In this document: positions 38,078 to 47,441 of the stretch, one piece after another
Position numbering within the stretch: the first letter of the stretch is position 1
Layout of the letters: every line of letters starts with the position of its first letter
Origin: Streptomyces sp. NBC_00358
Lineage (GTDB): Bacteria; Actinomycetota; Actinomycetes; Streptomycetales; Streptomycetaceae
Reading direction: 5' to 3'
Length of the DNA stretch: 64,000 nucleotides
NCBI RefSeq assembly: GCF_036099295.1
Contig: NZ_CP107976.1
Location: 1,550,001-1,614,000 of the forward strand
Translations under genes and position numbers: made by a program
Notes under the pieces: generated by a model
The model's input: the letters and a program-made list of their open reading frames with translations, nothing else
Database searches by the model: none
What the model was told of the DNA's origin: nothing

Positions 38078-40633
38078 ATGACGACCCCTTTTTCTCGGCC
38101 CACGACTCCCGACAAGCCCACACTGGACGGCCTTGAGGCCAAGTGGAGCAAGAGCTGGGACGAGCAGGGCGTATACGAGTTCGATCGCAACGCGACCCGG
38201 GACCAGGTGTATTCGATCGACACCCCGCCGCCCACGGTGAGCGGCAGCCTGCACGTAGGACACGTCTTCTCCTACACCCAGACCGATGCGATCGCCCGCT
38301 TTCAGCGGATGCGCGGCAAGCAGATCTTCTATCCGATGGGCTGGGACGACAATGGACTGCCCACCGAGCGGCGCGTCCAGAACTACTTCGGCGTCCGCTG
38401 CGACCCGTCCCTTCCCTACGACCCGGAATTCGCCCCGGCGGCCGATCCCGGCAAGCGGCAGATCCCGGTCTCACGGCGCAACTTCATCGAACTGTGCGAG
38501 CGTCTGACGCTTGAGGACGAGAAGGTCTTCGAGAACCTGTGGCGGCGCCTCGGGCTGTCCGTGGACTGGCGGCAGACGTACCAGACGATCGGCAGCCGGG
38601 CTCGCGCGGTCTCCCAGCGGGCCTTCCTGCGTAACCTCGCCAGGATCGAGGCCTACCGGGCCGAGGCGCCGACTCTGTGGGACGTCACATTCCAGACCGC
38701 GGTGGCCCAGGCCGAGTTGGAGGACCGCGAGCGGCCGAGCGCCTACCACCACATCGTCTTCGAGGGGGCCGGAGAGCGGGCCCTGGAAGTCGCGACGACC
38801 CGGCCGGAACTGCTGCCCGCGTGCGTGGCCCTGGTCGCGCACCCGGACGACGAGCGGTTCCAGGACCTGTTCGGCACCACCGCGCGCACCCCCGTGTTCG
38901 ACGTCGAGGTGCCTGTGCTGGCGCACCGCCTGGCCGACCCCGAGAAGGGGACCGGGCTGGTGATGGTCTGCACCTTCGGCGACACCACCGACGTGATCTG
39001 GTGGCGCGAACTCGACCTGCCCACCCGGGCGGTGATCGGACGGAACGGCAGGTTCGTCGAGCACGGCCCGGCCGGCCTCGACTCACCGCAGGCCCGGGAG
39101 GCCTACGCGCGGCTCGCCGGTGCGACCCCGCACACCGCACGCGAGCGAATCCTCGAACTGCTCGGTGACGCGCGGGCGTTGAACGGCGAGCCGCAGCACT
39201 TCAACCACATGGTGAAGTTCTACGAGAAGGGCGACAAGCCGCTCGAGATCGTCACCAGCCGGCAGTGGTACCTGCGCAACGGCGGCCGCGACCTCGCCCT
39301 GCGCGACCAACTGATAGGCCGGGGACGGGAACTGACCTGGCATCCGGAGTCGATGCGCAGCCGGTACCAGTCCTGGGTCGAGGGTCTCAACGGCGACTGG
39401 CTGATCAGCCGCCAGCGCTTCTTCGGGGTACCGATCCCGGTCTGGTACCGCCTCGACGAGTCGGGCGACCCGACCGACGAGATGATCCTGCCGGCCGAGG
39501 ACGCGCTGCCGATCGACCCGAGCAGCGAGGCCCCGCCCGGATTCACCGCCGAACAGCGCGACGTCCCCGGCGGGTTCACCGGCGACCCCGACGTGATGGA
39601 CACCTGGGCGACCTCCTCGCTCACGCCCCAGATCGCCGGCGGATGGGGACACGACGACGATCTGTTCGCCCGGGTCTTCCCGATGGACCTGCGCCCCCAG
39701 GCCCACGAGATCATCCGTACCTGGCTGTTCTCCACCGCTGTCCGCGCCGAGCTGGAGCACGGCGTGCTGCCCTGGCGCCATGCCGCGATCAGCGGCTGGA
39801 TCCTCGACCCCGAACGCAAGAAGATGTCGAAGTCCAAGGGGAACGTGGTCACCCCGGTCGACCTGCTGGACCAGCACGGCTCGGACGCGGTCCGGTACTG
39901 GGCGGTCTCCGCGCGCCCCGGCACCGACACGGCGTTCGAGGTCGGCCAGATGAAGATCGGACGCCGCCTCGCCGTCAAGGTCCTCAACGCCTCCAAGTTC
40001 GTCCTGGGCTTCGGCACCGGCCCCTCGGCCGCCGAGGTCACCCGGCCGCTCGACCAGGCCATGCTGGCCCGGATCGCCGAGGTCGTCGCCGAGGCCACCG
40101 AGCATCTGGAGGGCTACGACTACGCGCGCGCCCTGGAGACGATCGAGCGCTGCTTCTGGAGCTTCTGCGACCACTACGTCGAGCTGGTGAAGAACCGCGC
40201 CTACGGCGCCATGACCGAGGCCGACGCCGACTCGGCCCGCGCGACCCTGACGACGGCGCTGTCCGTCCTGCTGCGCGCCCTGGCCCCCTTCCTGCCGTTC
40301 ACCACGGAAGAGGCCTGGAGCTGGTGGCGGAGCGGCTCGATCCACCGTGCCGCCTGGCCCACCCCCCAGGAGCTCCAGCCCCTGGCACCCCACGGCGACC
40401 CCCGGCTGCTGACCCTGGCCGCGGAGGCCACCACCGCCATCCGCAAGGCCAAGAGCACCGCCCAGCTCTCCATGCGCGCCGAGGTGAAGAGCCTTGTCGT
40501 GACCGGCCCGCCCACCCTGCACAACGCCCTGCGCGAGGTCCTCCCCGACGTCCAGGCCGCGGGCCGCGTCCTCGACGTCGAGTTCCGCTCCGCGGAGACG
40601 GACACCCTGGCCTACGAGGTCGTCCTGCTCTGA
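38078..40633 (+). CDS. valS: valyl-tRNA synthetase, non-canonical type
   Basis: 851 residues. Class I synthetase signatures: PPPTVSGSLHVGH (about 50-62, the HIGH motif), WDDNGLPTERRV, an editing-domain ATTRPELL, TWATSSLTPQ, and KKMSKSKGN (about 585). It charges tRNA-Val. The YTQTDAIARFQRMRG...DNGLPTER region resembles the archaeal/Rickettsia-type ValRS. The usual actinobacterial enzyme, as I recall it, has GSLHLGHA and a DHAGIATQ region. This may therefore be a second valS. It is divergent from the biosynthetic unit and shares its 284-bp upstream region, so self-resistance or a substrate-supply role are possible; simple housekeeping is the alternative. Confidence 0.92.
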   Translation: MTTPFSRPTTPDKPTLDGLEAKWSKSWDEQGVYEFDRNATRDQVYSIDTPPPTVSGSLHVGHVFSYTQTDAIARFQRMRGKQIFYPMGWDDNGLPTERRVQNYFGVRCDPSLPYDPEFAPAADPGKRQIPVSRRNFIELCERLTLEDEKVFENLWRRLGLSVDWRQTYQTIGSRARAVSQRAFLRNLARIEAYRAEAPTLWDVTFQTAVAQAELEDRERPSAYHHIVFEGAGERALEVATTRPELLPACVALVAHPDDERFQDLFGTTARTPVFDVEVPVLAHRLADPEKGTGLVMVCTFGDTTDVIWWRELDLPTRAVIGRNGRFVEHGPAGLDSPQAREAYARLAGATPHTARERILELLGDARALNGEPQHFNHMVKFYEKGDKPLEIVTSRQWYLRNGGRDLALRDQLIGRGRELTWHPESMRSRYQSWVEGLNGDWLISRQRFFGVPIPVWYRLDESGDPTDEMILPAEDALPIDPSSEAPPGFTAEQRDVPGGFTGDPDVMDTWATSSLTPQIAGGWGHDDDLFARVFPMDLRPQAHEIIRTWLFSTAVRAELEHGVLPWRHAAISGWILDPERKKMSKSKGNVVTPVDLLDQHGSDAVRYWAVSARPGTDTAFEVGQMKIGRRLAVKVLNASKFVLGFGTGPSAAEVTRPLDQAMLARIAEVVAEATEHLEGYDYARALETIERCFWSFCDHYVELVKNRAYGAMTEADADSARATLTTALSVLLRALAPFLPFTTEEAWSWWRSGSIHRAAWPTPQELQPLAPHGDPRLLTLAAEATTAIRKAKSTAQLSMRAEVKSLVVTGPPTLHNALREVLPDVQAAGRVLDVEFRSAETDTLAYEVVLL

Positions 40634-40715
40634 CCGGTCCGCCGCCCCTCGCCACCCGGACCGTTTCCGGCCGGGACTTCACGCGCGACACCCACCGGGA
40701 CTCCTCTCGGTGGCA

Positions 40716-40749
40716 GGTGCCGCCGGGCGCGCCCGCGCCCGGCGGCACC
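40716..40749. terminator. hairpin terminator between convergent genes
   Basis: Perfect 15-bp stem (40716-40730 with 40735-40749) and a 4-nt loop, between the valS and glucanase stops. It has no T-tract and can serve both directions. Confidence 0.75.
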
Positions 40750-40765
40750 GTCGAGGCGGGCCGGG

Positions 40766-43700
40766 TCAGGTGTTCCAGACCTGGAACTCGGAGATCTGAC
40801 CGGCCGGCCAGCCGTTGTTCGCCGTGATGTTCACCCGGAGGTATCGCTGGGTGGTCGCGGTGAAGGTGATGGTGACCGTGTTGTTGGTGGCGGGGTCGAA
40901 GGTGTACGCGGCCGACGACTTGATGGTGGTGAACGAGGCGCCGTCGGTGCTGCCCGACAGGGACAGCGTCTGGTTGCGGGCGCCCCAGCCGGCGGGGAGC
41001 TGGAGGACGACACGGCCGGTGCTCTGCGCGGAGCCGAGGTCGACCTGGACCCACTGCGGGAAGGCGTTGTTGGCGCTCTCCCAGTAGGAGCCCTGGTTGC
41101 CGTCCGTCACGTTCGAGGACGCGTACACGTCGGTGTGGCCGGACTCGGTGGTGGCCGCGCCGGCGGCCAGGTTCCTGCTCACCGTGCCCGCGCCGGTGCC
41201 GGTCAGCGCGACCGTGGTCGTGCCGTTCGACGCGTTGCTGGCGATGCTGAGATCGCCGGTCCGGGTGCCGGACGCGGTGGGCCTGAAGGTGACGTTCACC
41301 GTGCAGGAGGCGTTCGCCGCGATCGACGTTCCGCAGTTGTCGGTCCCCGAGAAGTCGCCCGTGACGGTGATGCCGGAAACGGTCGCGGCGGTGGTTCCGG
41401 TGTTGGTCACCGTGACCGTCTGCGCACTGCTGGAGGTGTTGAGCGCCTGGGTGGGATACGACAGGGACGTCGGGCCGGCCGACAGGATCGCGTTCGAGGA
41501 GCCGCCGTCGCCGGGGAACACCTCGAAGTCCGACAACTGGGCCGCGTTCCAGCCTGTGTTGGCGGTGATGTTCACCCGCACGTATCTCGCCGTGGCGGCG
41601 CTGAACGTGATGGTCACGGTGTTGCCGTTGGCGTTCGGGTCGAAGGTGTACCCGGCCGACGCCTTGATCGTGGAGAAGCTCGAACCGTCCGTGGATCCCT
41701 GCACCGACAGTGTCTGCGTGCGAGCCGACCACGCCGTCGCCGGCGGGAGTTTGAGCACGACCTTGCCGACGCCGTAGTTCTGGCCGAGGTCGACCTGGGC
41801 CCATTGCGGGAACGAACCGTTCGTGCCTTCCCAGTACGTCGACGCGTCCGGGTCGGTGAGGTTCGAGGCGACGTACGGGCTGTTGCCCGAACTCGCCGTC
41901 GCCGGACGGCCGGCGGCGACATCGGTGGTGCTGTCGATGCCGCTGCCGGTCAGGGAGACGACGGTCGGGCTGTTGTTGGCGTTGCTGGTGACGGTCAGGT
42001 TGCCGCTCCGGGATCCGCCCGCGGTGGGCTTGAACCCGACGTTCACCGTGCAGGACGCACCGACCGCGAGGGTGGAGCAGTTGTTGGTCTGGCTGAAGTC
42101 ACCGGTCGCCGCGACGGCCGCGACGGTCGCCGACGCGGTACCCGAGTTCGTCACCTTCACCGCTTGCGTGGCGGCCGAGGAGCCGACCACCGTGGCGTCG
42201 AAGGACAGGCTCGCCGGGTCGGTGTTCAGGACCGGGCCAGGCGCGGTGCCGGTACCGGAGAGGGTGACCGTGTCGGTGACGCCGCCCGCGTTGACGGTCA
42301 GCGTGCCGCTCCGGCTGCCGGTCGCCGTCGGCGCGAACTTCACACTGACGGTGCACGAGCCGTTCGCCGCGATCGACGAGCCGCAGGTGTTGGTCTGGGA
42401 GTAGTCGCCACCGGCGGAGATCGAGGAGACGGGCGCGGAGCTGTTGGTCGGGTTGGAGACGGTCACGGTCTGCGGGTCGCTCGTCGAACCGGTCGGGACC
42501 GAGCCGAAGTTCAGCGCGCCGGGGGTGGCCGTCACGCCTTCGGACGGGTAGGGCGGGTAGACCGGGGCGGGCCAACCGCCGCAGTACGGTGTGCCGCTGA
42601 TGCCGGAGTTGCCGCCGCCGTCGGTGACGACGAAGTTGCCGCCCGAGCAGTTGTACACCGGGGACGAGTAACCGACGCCGGTCGCCGTGACGTTGGTGAA
42701 CTTCGCCGCGCCGCCGGTCTGCTCCTGCAGGGCGAAGGTTCCGGTGCCGGCGATGGTCACATTGTTGAGGTTGACACCGCTGATGGTGCCCTCGACCCAC
42801 TGGACGGCCTCGTACGGACTCTGCTGGATCAGCGCGTTGGTGACGTTGACCGGGCCGGTGATCGCGCCCTGGCTGCCGTCGAACCACAGGGCGCCCACGC
42901 CGAACTGCCAGTTCGGGTCGAGGCTGCCGTCCCGGATCATGGTGTTGTCGGAGATCGTGGTGGTGCCGACCGGTGTCGACGTGAAGCGTTGCCCCACGTG
43001 GATGCCGCCGCCCTGGGCGAGGCCGGTGTCCACCACCCGGTTGCCGCTGACGGTGTTGTCGTGGCCGCCGTAGATCGCGATGCCGTTGGCGAGGATCTGC
43101 AGGGACACGGTGTTGTTCGAGATCGTGTCGTTGGCGTCGGCGCCGATGCCGGAGTCCGCCCAGGTGGCGATGCCGTCGTCACCGGTGTTGCGGATGTCGC
43201 TGTTGGTCACCTTCGAGTTGGTGACGGCGCCGTGGAAGTTGATGCCGTCCGCGGTGGTGTCGCGGATGCGCATGCCGCTGAACGTCAGCCCGTCCATCGG
43301 CCCGTCCATCCAGGCGCCGACCTTCATGTGGTCGATCCACAGGTTGGCGACGGTCGAGGTGCTCATCGCGCCGCCGATGCCGTTGACCTGGGCGCTGTCG
43401 TCGCGTTCCTGCACATTGCCGAAGATCGCGAAGTTCTGGAGGTGCACGCCGGTGCTGGCCGAGGGCGCGGAGCCGCCGTAGAAGCCGGGGGCCGTGCCGG
43501 TGACGGTCGAGTACCACATTCCGGCGCCGGCGATCGTGACGTTGTTGACGCTGATGTGGCCGGGGATGTTGTAGGTGCCCGGCGGGATCCACACGGTGCC
43601 GCCGGGGCCGGCCGCGCTGATCGCGGCGTTGAACGCGCCGGTCGCGTCGCTCGCACCGGTGGAGTCGGCGCCCTTGCTGGTCACCGACACCGCCCCCGAG

Positions 43701-44326
43701 GGTGCGGTCAGGGCGGCGCCGACCTGCTCGAAGTCGGCGAAGTCGAGCGTGTACGAGGAGGCGGTGTCCCCCGAATCGACCTGCAGCTTGAAGGTCGTTC
43801 CCGCCGGATAGGTGGTGGAGAACAGGCGGTGGGCCTCGTCGAAGAAGTGGTGCGGGTTGCTGCCCGGCGAGTTGGTGAAGGGGTAGCTGCCGTAGTACCA
43901 GCTGTAGGCGTTGGTCAGGGTGAAGTCGGGCTGCTTGACGCCGTTGATGTACAGGGACAGCGCGGCGGTGTAGACCGAGCCGCCCGAGGTGTCGGGGATG
44001 CTGTACCGGAAGTTGATCGAGTTGGTCGCCACCGGCGTGGTGAACGTGACGTACTTGCCGGTGCCCTGGAGCGTCGTCGCCTTGCGGTACGACGCCTCGT
44101 CGGCCAACTGGCCCTGGGTGTAACTCGGGCCTATGGGTGTGCCGTTGGTGGCGGAATTCTCGGCCTGCACCTCGACGTACGGCAGGCTCGCGCCGCTGCC
44201 GCCGGTGGCAGCGGTCGCCGCCCAGGCAGGTGGGACAGCCAGCGCGAAGACGCCGACGACGGCCAGCATCGCGGTGCTGACCGCCCAGACGAGGGCTCGT
44301 CTCAGATCTCGGATGGAATGGAACAC
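40766..44326 (-). CDS. secreted GH87-type alpha-1,3-glucanase (mutanase/mycodextranase-like)
   Basis: 1,186 residues; GTG start with AAAGGAG 6 nt upstream. Signal peptide 1-36 ending AWA. A CBM6/35-like region at 45-210 (VEVQAENSA). A right-handed beta-helix at 215-580, with the GH87-like stretches IFGNVQERDD, QVNGIGG and RNTGDDGIATW; the Asp pair in the last is the probable catalytic site. Then Ig-like choice-of-anchor-D repeats (605-700, 705-800, 945-1040) alternate with two F5/8-type C (discoidin) carbohydrate-binding domains (810-935, 1050-1185). It should hydrolyse fungal or bacterial alpha-1,3-glucan outside the cell. No sign of involvement in the biosynthetic cluster. Confidence 0.85.
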   Translation of the reverse strand: MFHSIRDLRRALVWAVSTAMLAVVGVFALAVPPAWAATAATGGSGASLPYVEVQAENSATNGTPIGPSYTQGQLADEASYRKATTLQGTGKYVTFTTPVATNSINFRYSIPDTSGGSVYTAALSLYINGVKQPDFTLTNAYSWYYGSYPFTNSPGSNPHHFFDEAHRLFSTTYPAGTTFKLQVDSGDTASSYTLDFADFEQVGAALTAPSGAVSVTSKGADSTGASDATGAFNAAISAAGPGGTVWIPPGTYNIPGHISVNNVTIAGAGMWYSTVTGTAPGFYGGSAPSASTGVHLQNFAIFGNVQERDDSAQVNGIGGAMSTSTVANLWIDHMKVGAWMDGPMDGLTFSGMRIRDTTADGINFHGAVTNSKVTNSDIRNTGDDGIATWADSGIGADANDTISNNTVSLQILANGIAIYGGHDNTVSGNRVVDTGLAQGGGIHVGQRFTSTPVGTTTISDNTMIRDGSLDPNWQFGVGALWFDGSQGAITGPVNVTNALIQQSPYEAVQWVEGTISGVNLNNVTIAGTGTFALQEQTGGAAKFTNVTATGVGYSSPVYNCSGGNFVVTDGGGNSGISGTPYCGGWPAPVYPPYPSEGVTATPGALNFGSVPTGSTSDPQTVTVSNPTNSSAPVSSISAGGDYSQTNTCGSSIAANGSCTVSVKFAPTATGSRSGTLTVNAGGVTDTVTLSGTGTAPGPVLNTDPASLSFDATVVGSSAATQAVKVTNSGTASATVAAVAATGDFSQTNNCSTLAVGASCTVNVGFKPTAGGSRSGNLTVTSNANNSPTVVSLTGSGIDSTTDVAAGRPATASSGNSPYVASNLTDPDASTYWEGTNGSFPQWAQVDLGQNYGVGKVVLKLPPATAWSARTQTLSVQGSTDGSSFSTIKASAGYTFDPNANGNTVTITFSAATARYVRVNITANTGWNAAQLSDFEVFPGDGGSSNAILSAGPTSLSYPTQALNTSSSAQTVTVTNTGTTAATVSGITVTGDFSGTDNCGTSIAANASCTVNVTFRPTASGTRTGDLSIASNASNGTTTVALTGTGAGTVSRNLAAGAATTESGHTDVYASSNVTDGNQGSYWESANNAFPQWVQVDLGSAQSTGRVVLQLPAGWGARNQTLSLSGSTDGASFTTIKSSAAYTFDPATNNTVTITFTATTQRYLRVNITANNGWPAGQISEFQVWNT

Positions 44327-44880
44327 GTGCCACTCCTTTCATCAAGAAATGCCGGAACTGTGCCGCCGACACCGCCGGAGAAGGAGGAGCGCGGCTCAAG
44401 GGGTGACGGGAGACAGGGGGAAGGCAGGGATGCTGACCACGCGAGGGGGACCGTAATATCCTCGACATGCACACGCAAGAACTAGACAGAACATTGCAAC
44501 AATAAAAATCTGGCCTGCAAGATCTAGAACTGCTGTCCGACGCCACTGCGGGGAAGGGGTGGGTCCAGGAGATCCCGATCAGGCACTCAGACACCTGGCC
44601 CGCGGGCCTGCGGGAACGAGCCATGCGAGTCATCGCAAATTTCTTACTGAAGTCCGCAAATATCGGATGGTGCGCGGCATGACCGCCTCGGCGTCTTGCC
44701 GGTGCGGGGATTCCCACCCGAGGTCCGCACCCGCGGACGGCCGCGAACGACCCATCGGGAGAGATCCGCGGAGAACGGAGATCTCCTGACAACTCTCCGG
44801 ATCGGCGGCGGGTGGGGGCTTTTTGACGGAGCGTCACGCTCCGGACGACAGATTCCGGAGGATCGCACGAATCCCCTTGC
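44327..44880. other. intergenic region, divergent promoters
   Basis: About 550 bp without a credible gene. The part near 44450-44530 is AT-rich for this genome and probably holds the minus-strand glucanase promoter. CGCAAAT occurs twice (about 44635 and 44657). I could not define a -35/-10 pair or a regulator site with confidence. Confidence 0.5.
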
Positions 44881-44908
44881 GCAATGGTCAAGAATCGTTG
44901 ACCATTGC
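44881..44908. promoter_or_regulatory. palindromic operator for the ArsR-like regulator
   Basis: Perfect 11-bp inverted repeat, gcaatggtcaa (44881-44891) with ttgaccattgc (44898-44908), around a 6-bp spacer. It ends 4 nt before the regulator ATG, which suits autorepression of the regulator/MFS pair. Confidence 0.75.
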
Positions 44909-44912
44909 TCGC

Positions 44913-45452
44913 ATGCCTACCGACGACCTTCCCGAGACGTTTCACGTCACCACGGACGAACAGTTGCGCGCGGTCTCCAGTCTCACGCGCCACCGGATCA
45001 TGGCCGTGCTCCGCTTCGAGCCGGCGACCATCACGCAGATCGCCGAGCGGGTGGGCCTCGCGAAGGGGAGTTCCAGCTATCACGTGCGGCTGCTGGAGCG
45101 GGCCGGCCTGGTGAAGGTGGTGCGGACGCGAAAGGTGCGGGGCGTCACCGAGCGGTACTACGCCATGGCCGCCCGGTCGATCGCGCTGCCGGACCCGGGC
45201 GAGGGCGGACCGGACGTGCTGATGCGTCATGCGGTGGCGGACCTGGAGGCCGCGCCCGCGGACGGCGAGCGGCACGTGCGGATGGCGCATCTGCGGCTCA
45301 CCGACGAGCAGTTCGAGGAATTGGGGGCGCGGTTGCAGGCGCTGGCGGACGAGTACCGGGAACTGTCCGACCCGTCGCTGCCGGACGCGTCACTCGTCTT
45401 CGCGCTGTTCCACCCGGCATCACGGCAGCAGGCCGAGGGAGGCGCCAAGTGA
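44913..45452 (+). CDS. ArsR/HTH_20-type winged-helix regulator
   Basis: 179 residues from the ATG just after the palindrome. Residues 20-85 form a winged helix (RHRIMAVLRFEPATITQIAERVGLAKGSSSYHVRLLERAGLV) with the SYHVRxLExAGL recognition region of ArsR-like repressors. I see no metal-binding ELCV-type cysteines, so it probably senses something other than metal. The C-terminal half is helical and uncharacterised. Its stop overlaps the MFS gene (GTGA), so the two are one operon and it probably represses the exporter. Confidence 0.85.
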   Translation: MPTDDLPETFHVTTDEQLRAVSSLTRHRIMAVLRFEPATITQIAERVGLAKGSSSYHVRLLERAGLVKVVRTRKVRGVTERYYAMAARSIALPDPGEGGPDVLMRHAVADLEAAPADGERHVRMAHLRLTDEQFEELGARLQALADEYRELSDPSLPDASLVFALFHPASRQQAEGGAK

Positions 45453-46741
45453 CTTCGGAGACGCGGAAGTTGCCGACCGGGTTCGGACGGCTGTGGACAG
45501 CTCAGACGGTGTCCTCGCTCGGCGACGGGGTGACACAGGCCGCGCTGCCGCTGATCGCGTTGACGTTGACGCGCGATCCGATGGCGCTCGCCGTCGTCAC
45601 GGCCGCGGGGACGCTGCCGTGGCTGCTCTTCGGGGTGCTCGGCGGTGCGCTGGTGGACCGCTGGGACCGTCGGCGCACGATGTGGGTCGCGGACGCGGCA
45701 CGTGCGGTGCTGCTCGCGATACCGGCGGCCGCCGCCGCGCTCGACGCGCTGAGCATTCCGCTGCTCGCGGCCGTCGCCTTCCTGCTCGGCGTCGGCGGGC
45801 TCTTCTTCGACACGGCCGCCACGGCCTTCCTGCCGGATCTGCTCCGCCGCGACCCCGCGCTCCTGGAGCGCGCCAACTCCCGCCTGCGCGGCGCCCAGAC
45901 CGCCATGTCCGGTTTCGTGGGGCCGCCTGCGGGCAGTGCGCTGCTCGCTCTGGGTCGGGCGGTTCCGCTGCTGGCCGACGCGGTGTCGTTCCTGCTCTCC
46001 GCACTGCTCGTCCGCACGCTGCCCGCCATGCCCCGTCCGGTGCCGGAGGTCCACGAGTCGCTGCTCCGGCAGGCGCGGGCCGGGGCCTCCTACGTCTTCC
46101 GGGACCGGGTGCTGCTCGGGCTCGCGCTCCGCCCGGCGGTCGGGAACATCGCCTTCCTCGCCGTGGAGACCGTCCTCGCCCTCTTCGCGCACGACCGTCT
46201 CGGCATCGACACCTACGGCTTCGGCCTGCTCCTCACGGCGGAGGCCACCGGCGGTCTGCTCGGCGCGGGTATCGCCTCCTACCTTGGCCGGCGACTCGGC
46301 ACCGGCACCGCGCTGACCTGCACGGCCGCCGTCGAAGGGCTTGCGATCCTGGGCCTGGCCGCTGCCCCGAACCCGTACGTTGCGGGGCTGGCGCTCGCCG
46401 TCTGCGGGGCCGGCATGGGCGCCACGATGGTGCTCGCGCCCTCCCTCCGGCAGGCGATCGTCCCGGCCCACCTGATGGGCCGGGTCGCCTCCACCTCCCG
46501 CATGCTGGCCATGTGCGCCGCCCCCGTCGGGGCGTTCCTCGGTGGCTGGCTGGCCACCACGTACGACATCCGCACCCCGCTCTACGCCGCCGCCGGCCTC
46601 CTCCTGGCGATGACGGCCGTCACGGCGTCCATGACCAGCAACCGCCGGGTCGAAGCCGCGCTGCGTGCCGCCGCCCCGGCCGACGGTCCGGATCACCCGG
46701 CGTCCAAGGATCCCGCCCAGGAGAGTGCACCCCGTGTGTGA
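45449..46741 (+). CDS. MFS transporter (MFS_3, EntS-like exporter)
   Basis: 430 residues; GTG start overlapping the regulator stop. About 12 hydrophobic segments. FGRLWTAQTVSSLGDGVTQAALPLIAL at the N-terminus and the loop motif GALVDRWDRRRTMWVADAAR are typical of MFS_3 drug or siderophore exporters. The C-terminus is a hydrophilic tail. The substrate cannot be read. Being paired with a repressor and operator suggests induction by the exported compound. It is 7 kb from the biosynthetic cluster, so a link to that product is possible but unsupported. Confidence 0.88.
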   Translation: MTSETRKLPTGFGRLWTAQTVSSLGDGVTQAALPLIALTLTRDPMALAVVTAAGTLPWLLFGVLGGALVDRWDRRRTMWVADAARAVLLAIPAAAAALDALSIPLLAAVAFLLGVGGLFFDTAATAFLPDLLRRDPALLERANSRLRGAQTAMSGFVGPPAGSALLALGRAVPLLADAVSFLLSALLVRTLPAMPRPVPEVHESLLRQARAGASYVFRDRVLLGLALRPAVGNIAFLAVETVLALFAHDRLGIDTYGFGLLLTAEATGGLLGAGIASYLGRRLGTGTALTCTAAVEGLAILGLAAAPNPYVAGLALAVCGAGMGATMVLAPSLRQAIVPAHLMGRVASTSRMLAMCAAPVGAFLGGWLATTYDIRTPLYAAAGLLLAMTAVTASMTSNRRVEAALRAAAPADGPDHPASKDPAQESAPRV

Positions 46742-46798
46742 TGTGACGCCTGCCGCCACGGGGTCGCAGAAGTCGGGTGCCGGGCCCCGGCGGGCTGT

Positions 46799-47266
46799 TC
46801 AGGGTGTGTCCACCGCTACGGGAAGGCGCACTTCCGCCCACACGGTCTTGCCGGGGGCGGCCGGGCGCGGGGTGACTCCCCAGTCGTCGGCCAGAGCGTC
46901 GACGAGCAGGAGGCCTCGCCCGGACTCCTCGTCCGGGTACGGCGCAGCCGTAACGGGCAGTCGCTCGGCCCGAGTGTCGGTGACCTCGACCCGTAGGAGG
47001 CGGCCGGTCGCGGCGAGTCGGAGCCGGAAGTCGCGGCCGGGTACATGGCCGTGCCGGACCGCGTTGGCGGTGAGTTCCGCCGTGATCAGGGTGACGGTCT
47101 CGTTGGCCGGTGACGTGTACGGGTGACCCCACTCGTTCAGGCGGTGCGAGGTGAGGCGACGGGCGAGTCGTGCGCCGCGCGGGGTCGATGTGAACCGCAT
47201 CGCGAACTCCCGTGCGATCAGCGTGCGTTGCGACTCATGCCTGTGCGGGGGAATTTCCGGCTCCAT
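46799..47266 (-). CDS. GHKL ATP-binding protein (anti-sigma/RsbW-like)
   Basis: 155 residues. It contains the N-box ITAELTANAVRHG (about 65-77) and G-box SGRGLLLVDALADDWG (about 120-135) of the HATPase_c fold of serine-kinase anti-sigma factors. In Streptomyces such short ATPases commonly sit beside XRE-DUF5753 and DUF397 genes, as here: the divergent XRE gene begins about 175 bp away. I chose the ATG at 47266 because upstream sequence in frame is poor coding sequence, though its ribosome-binding site is weak. Confidence 0.8.
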   Translation of the reverse strand: MEPEIPPHRHESQRTLIAREFAMRFTSTPRGARLARRLTSHRLNEWGHPYTSPANETVTLITAELTANAVRHGHVPGRDFRLRLAATGRLLRVEVTDTRAERLPVTAAPYPDEESGRGLLLVDALADDWGVTPRPAAPGKTVWAEVRLPVAVDTP

Positions 47267-47441
47267 GGGCAGAACGGTCGCGGCCCGTGCGTAGCTTTGA
47301 ACAGGCGTGACACGCGGACCGGTACCTGTTGTACGTGATCGGTGCGCGGTTGTACGCGGAGTGAGGCGTGACCGGCCTCCTCCGTGGCGCGTTGGCCGCG
47401 CGAGGCGGTTCCATCGGCGGTACGTACGGGAGGTTCCGGGC

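Noticed and set aside
37794..38474. N-terminal extension of the FabG-like frame
   Set aside because: It crosses the promoter region and overlaps the divergent valS gene. GTG at 37793 has GGAGG at the right distance and the SDR fold starts there.
44820..44850. GGAGCG-TCA-CGCTCC hairpin near a T-tract as a terminator
   Set aside because: The T-run lies before the hairpin on the plus strand, and no gene ends nearby on either strand.
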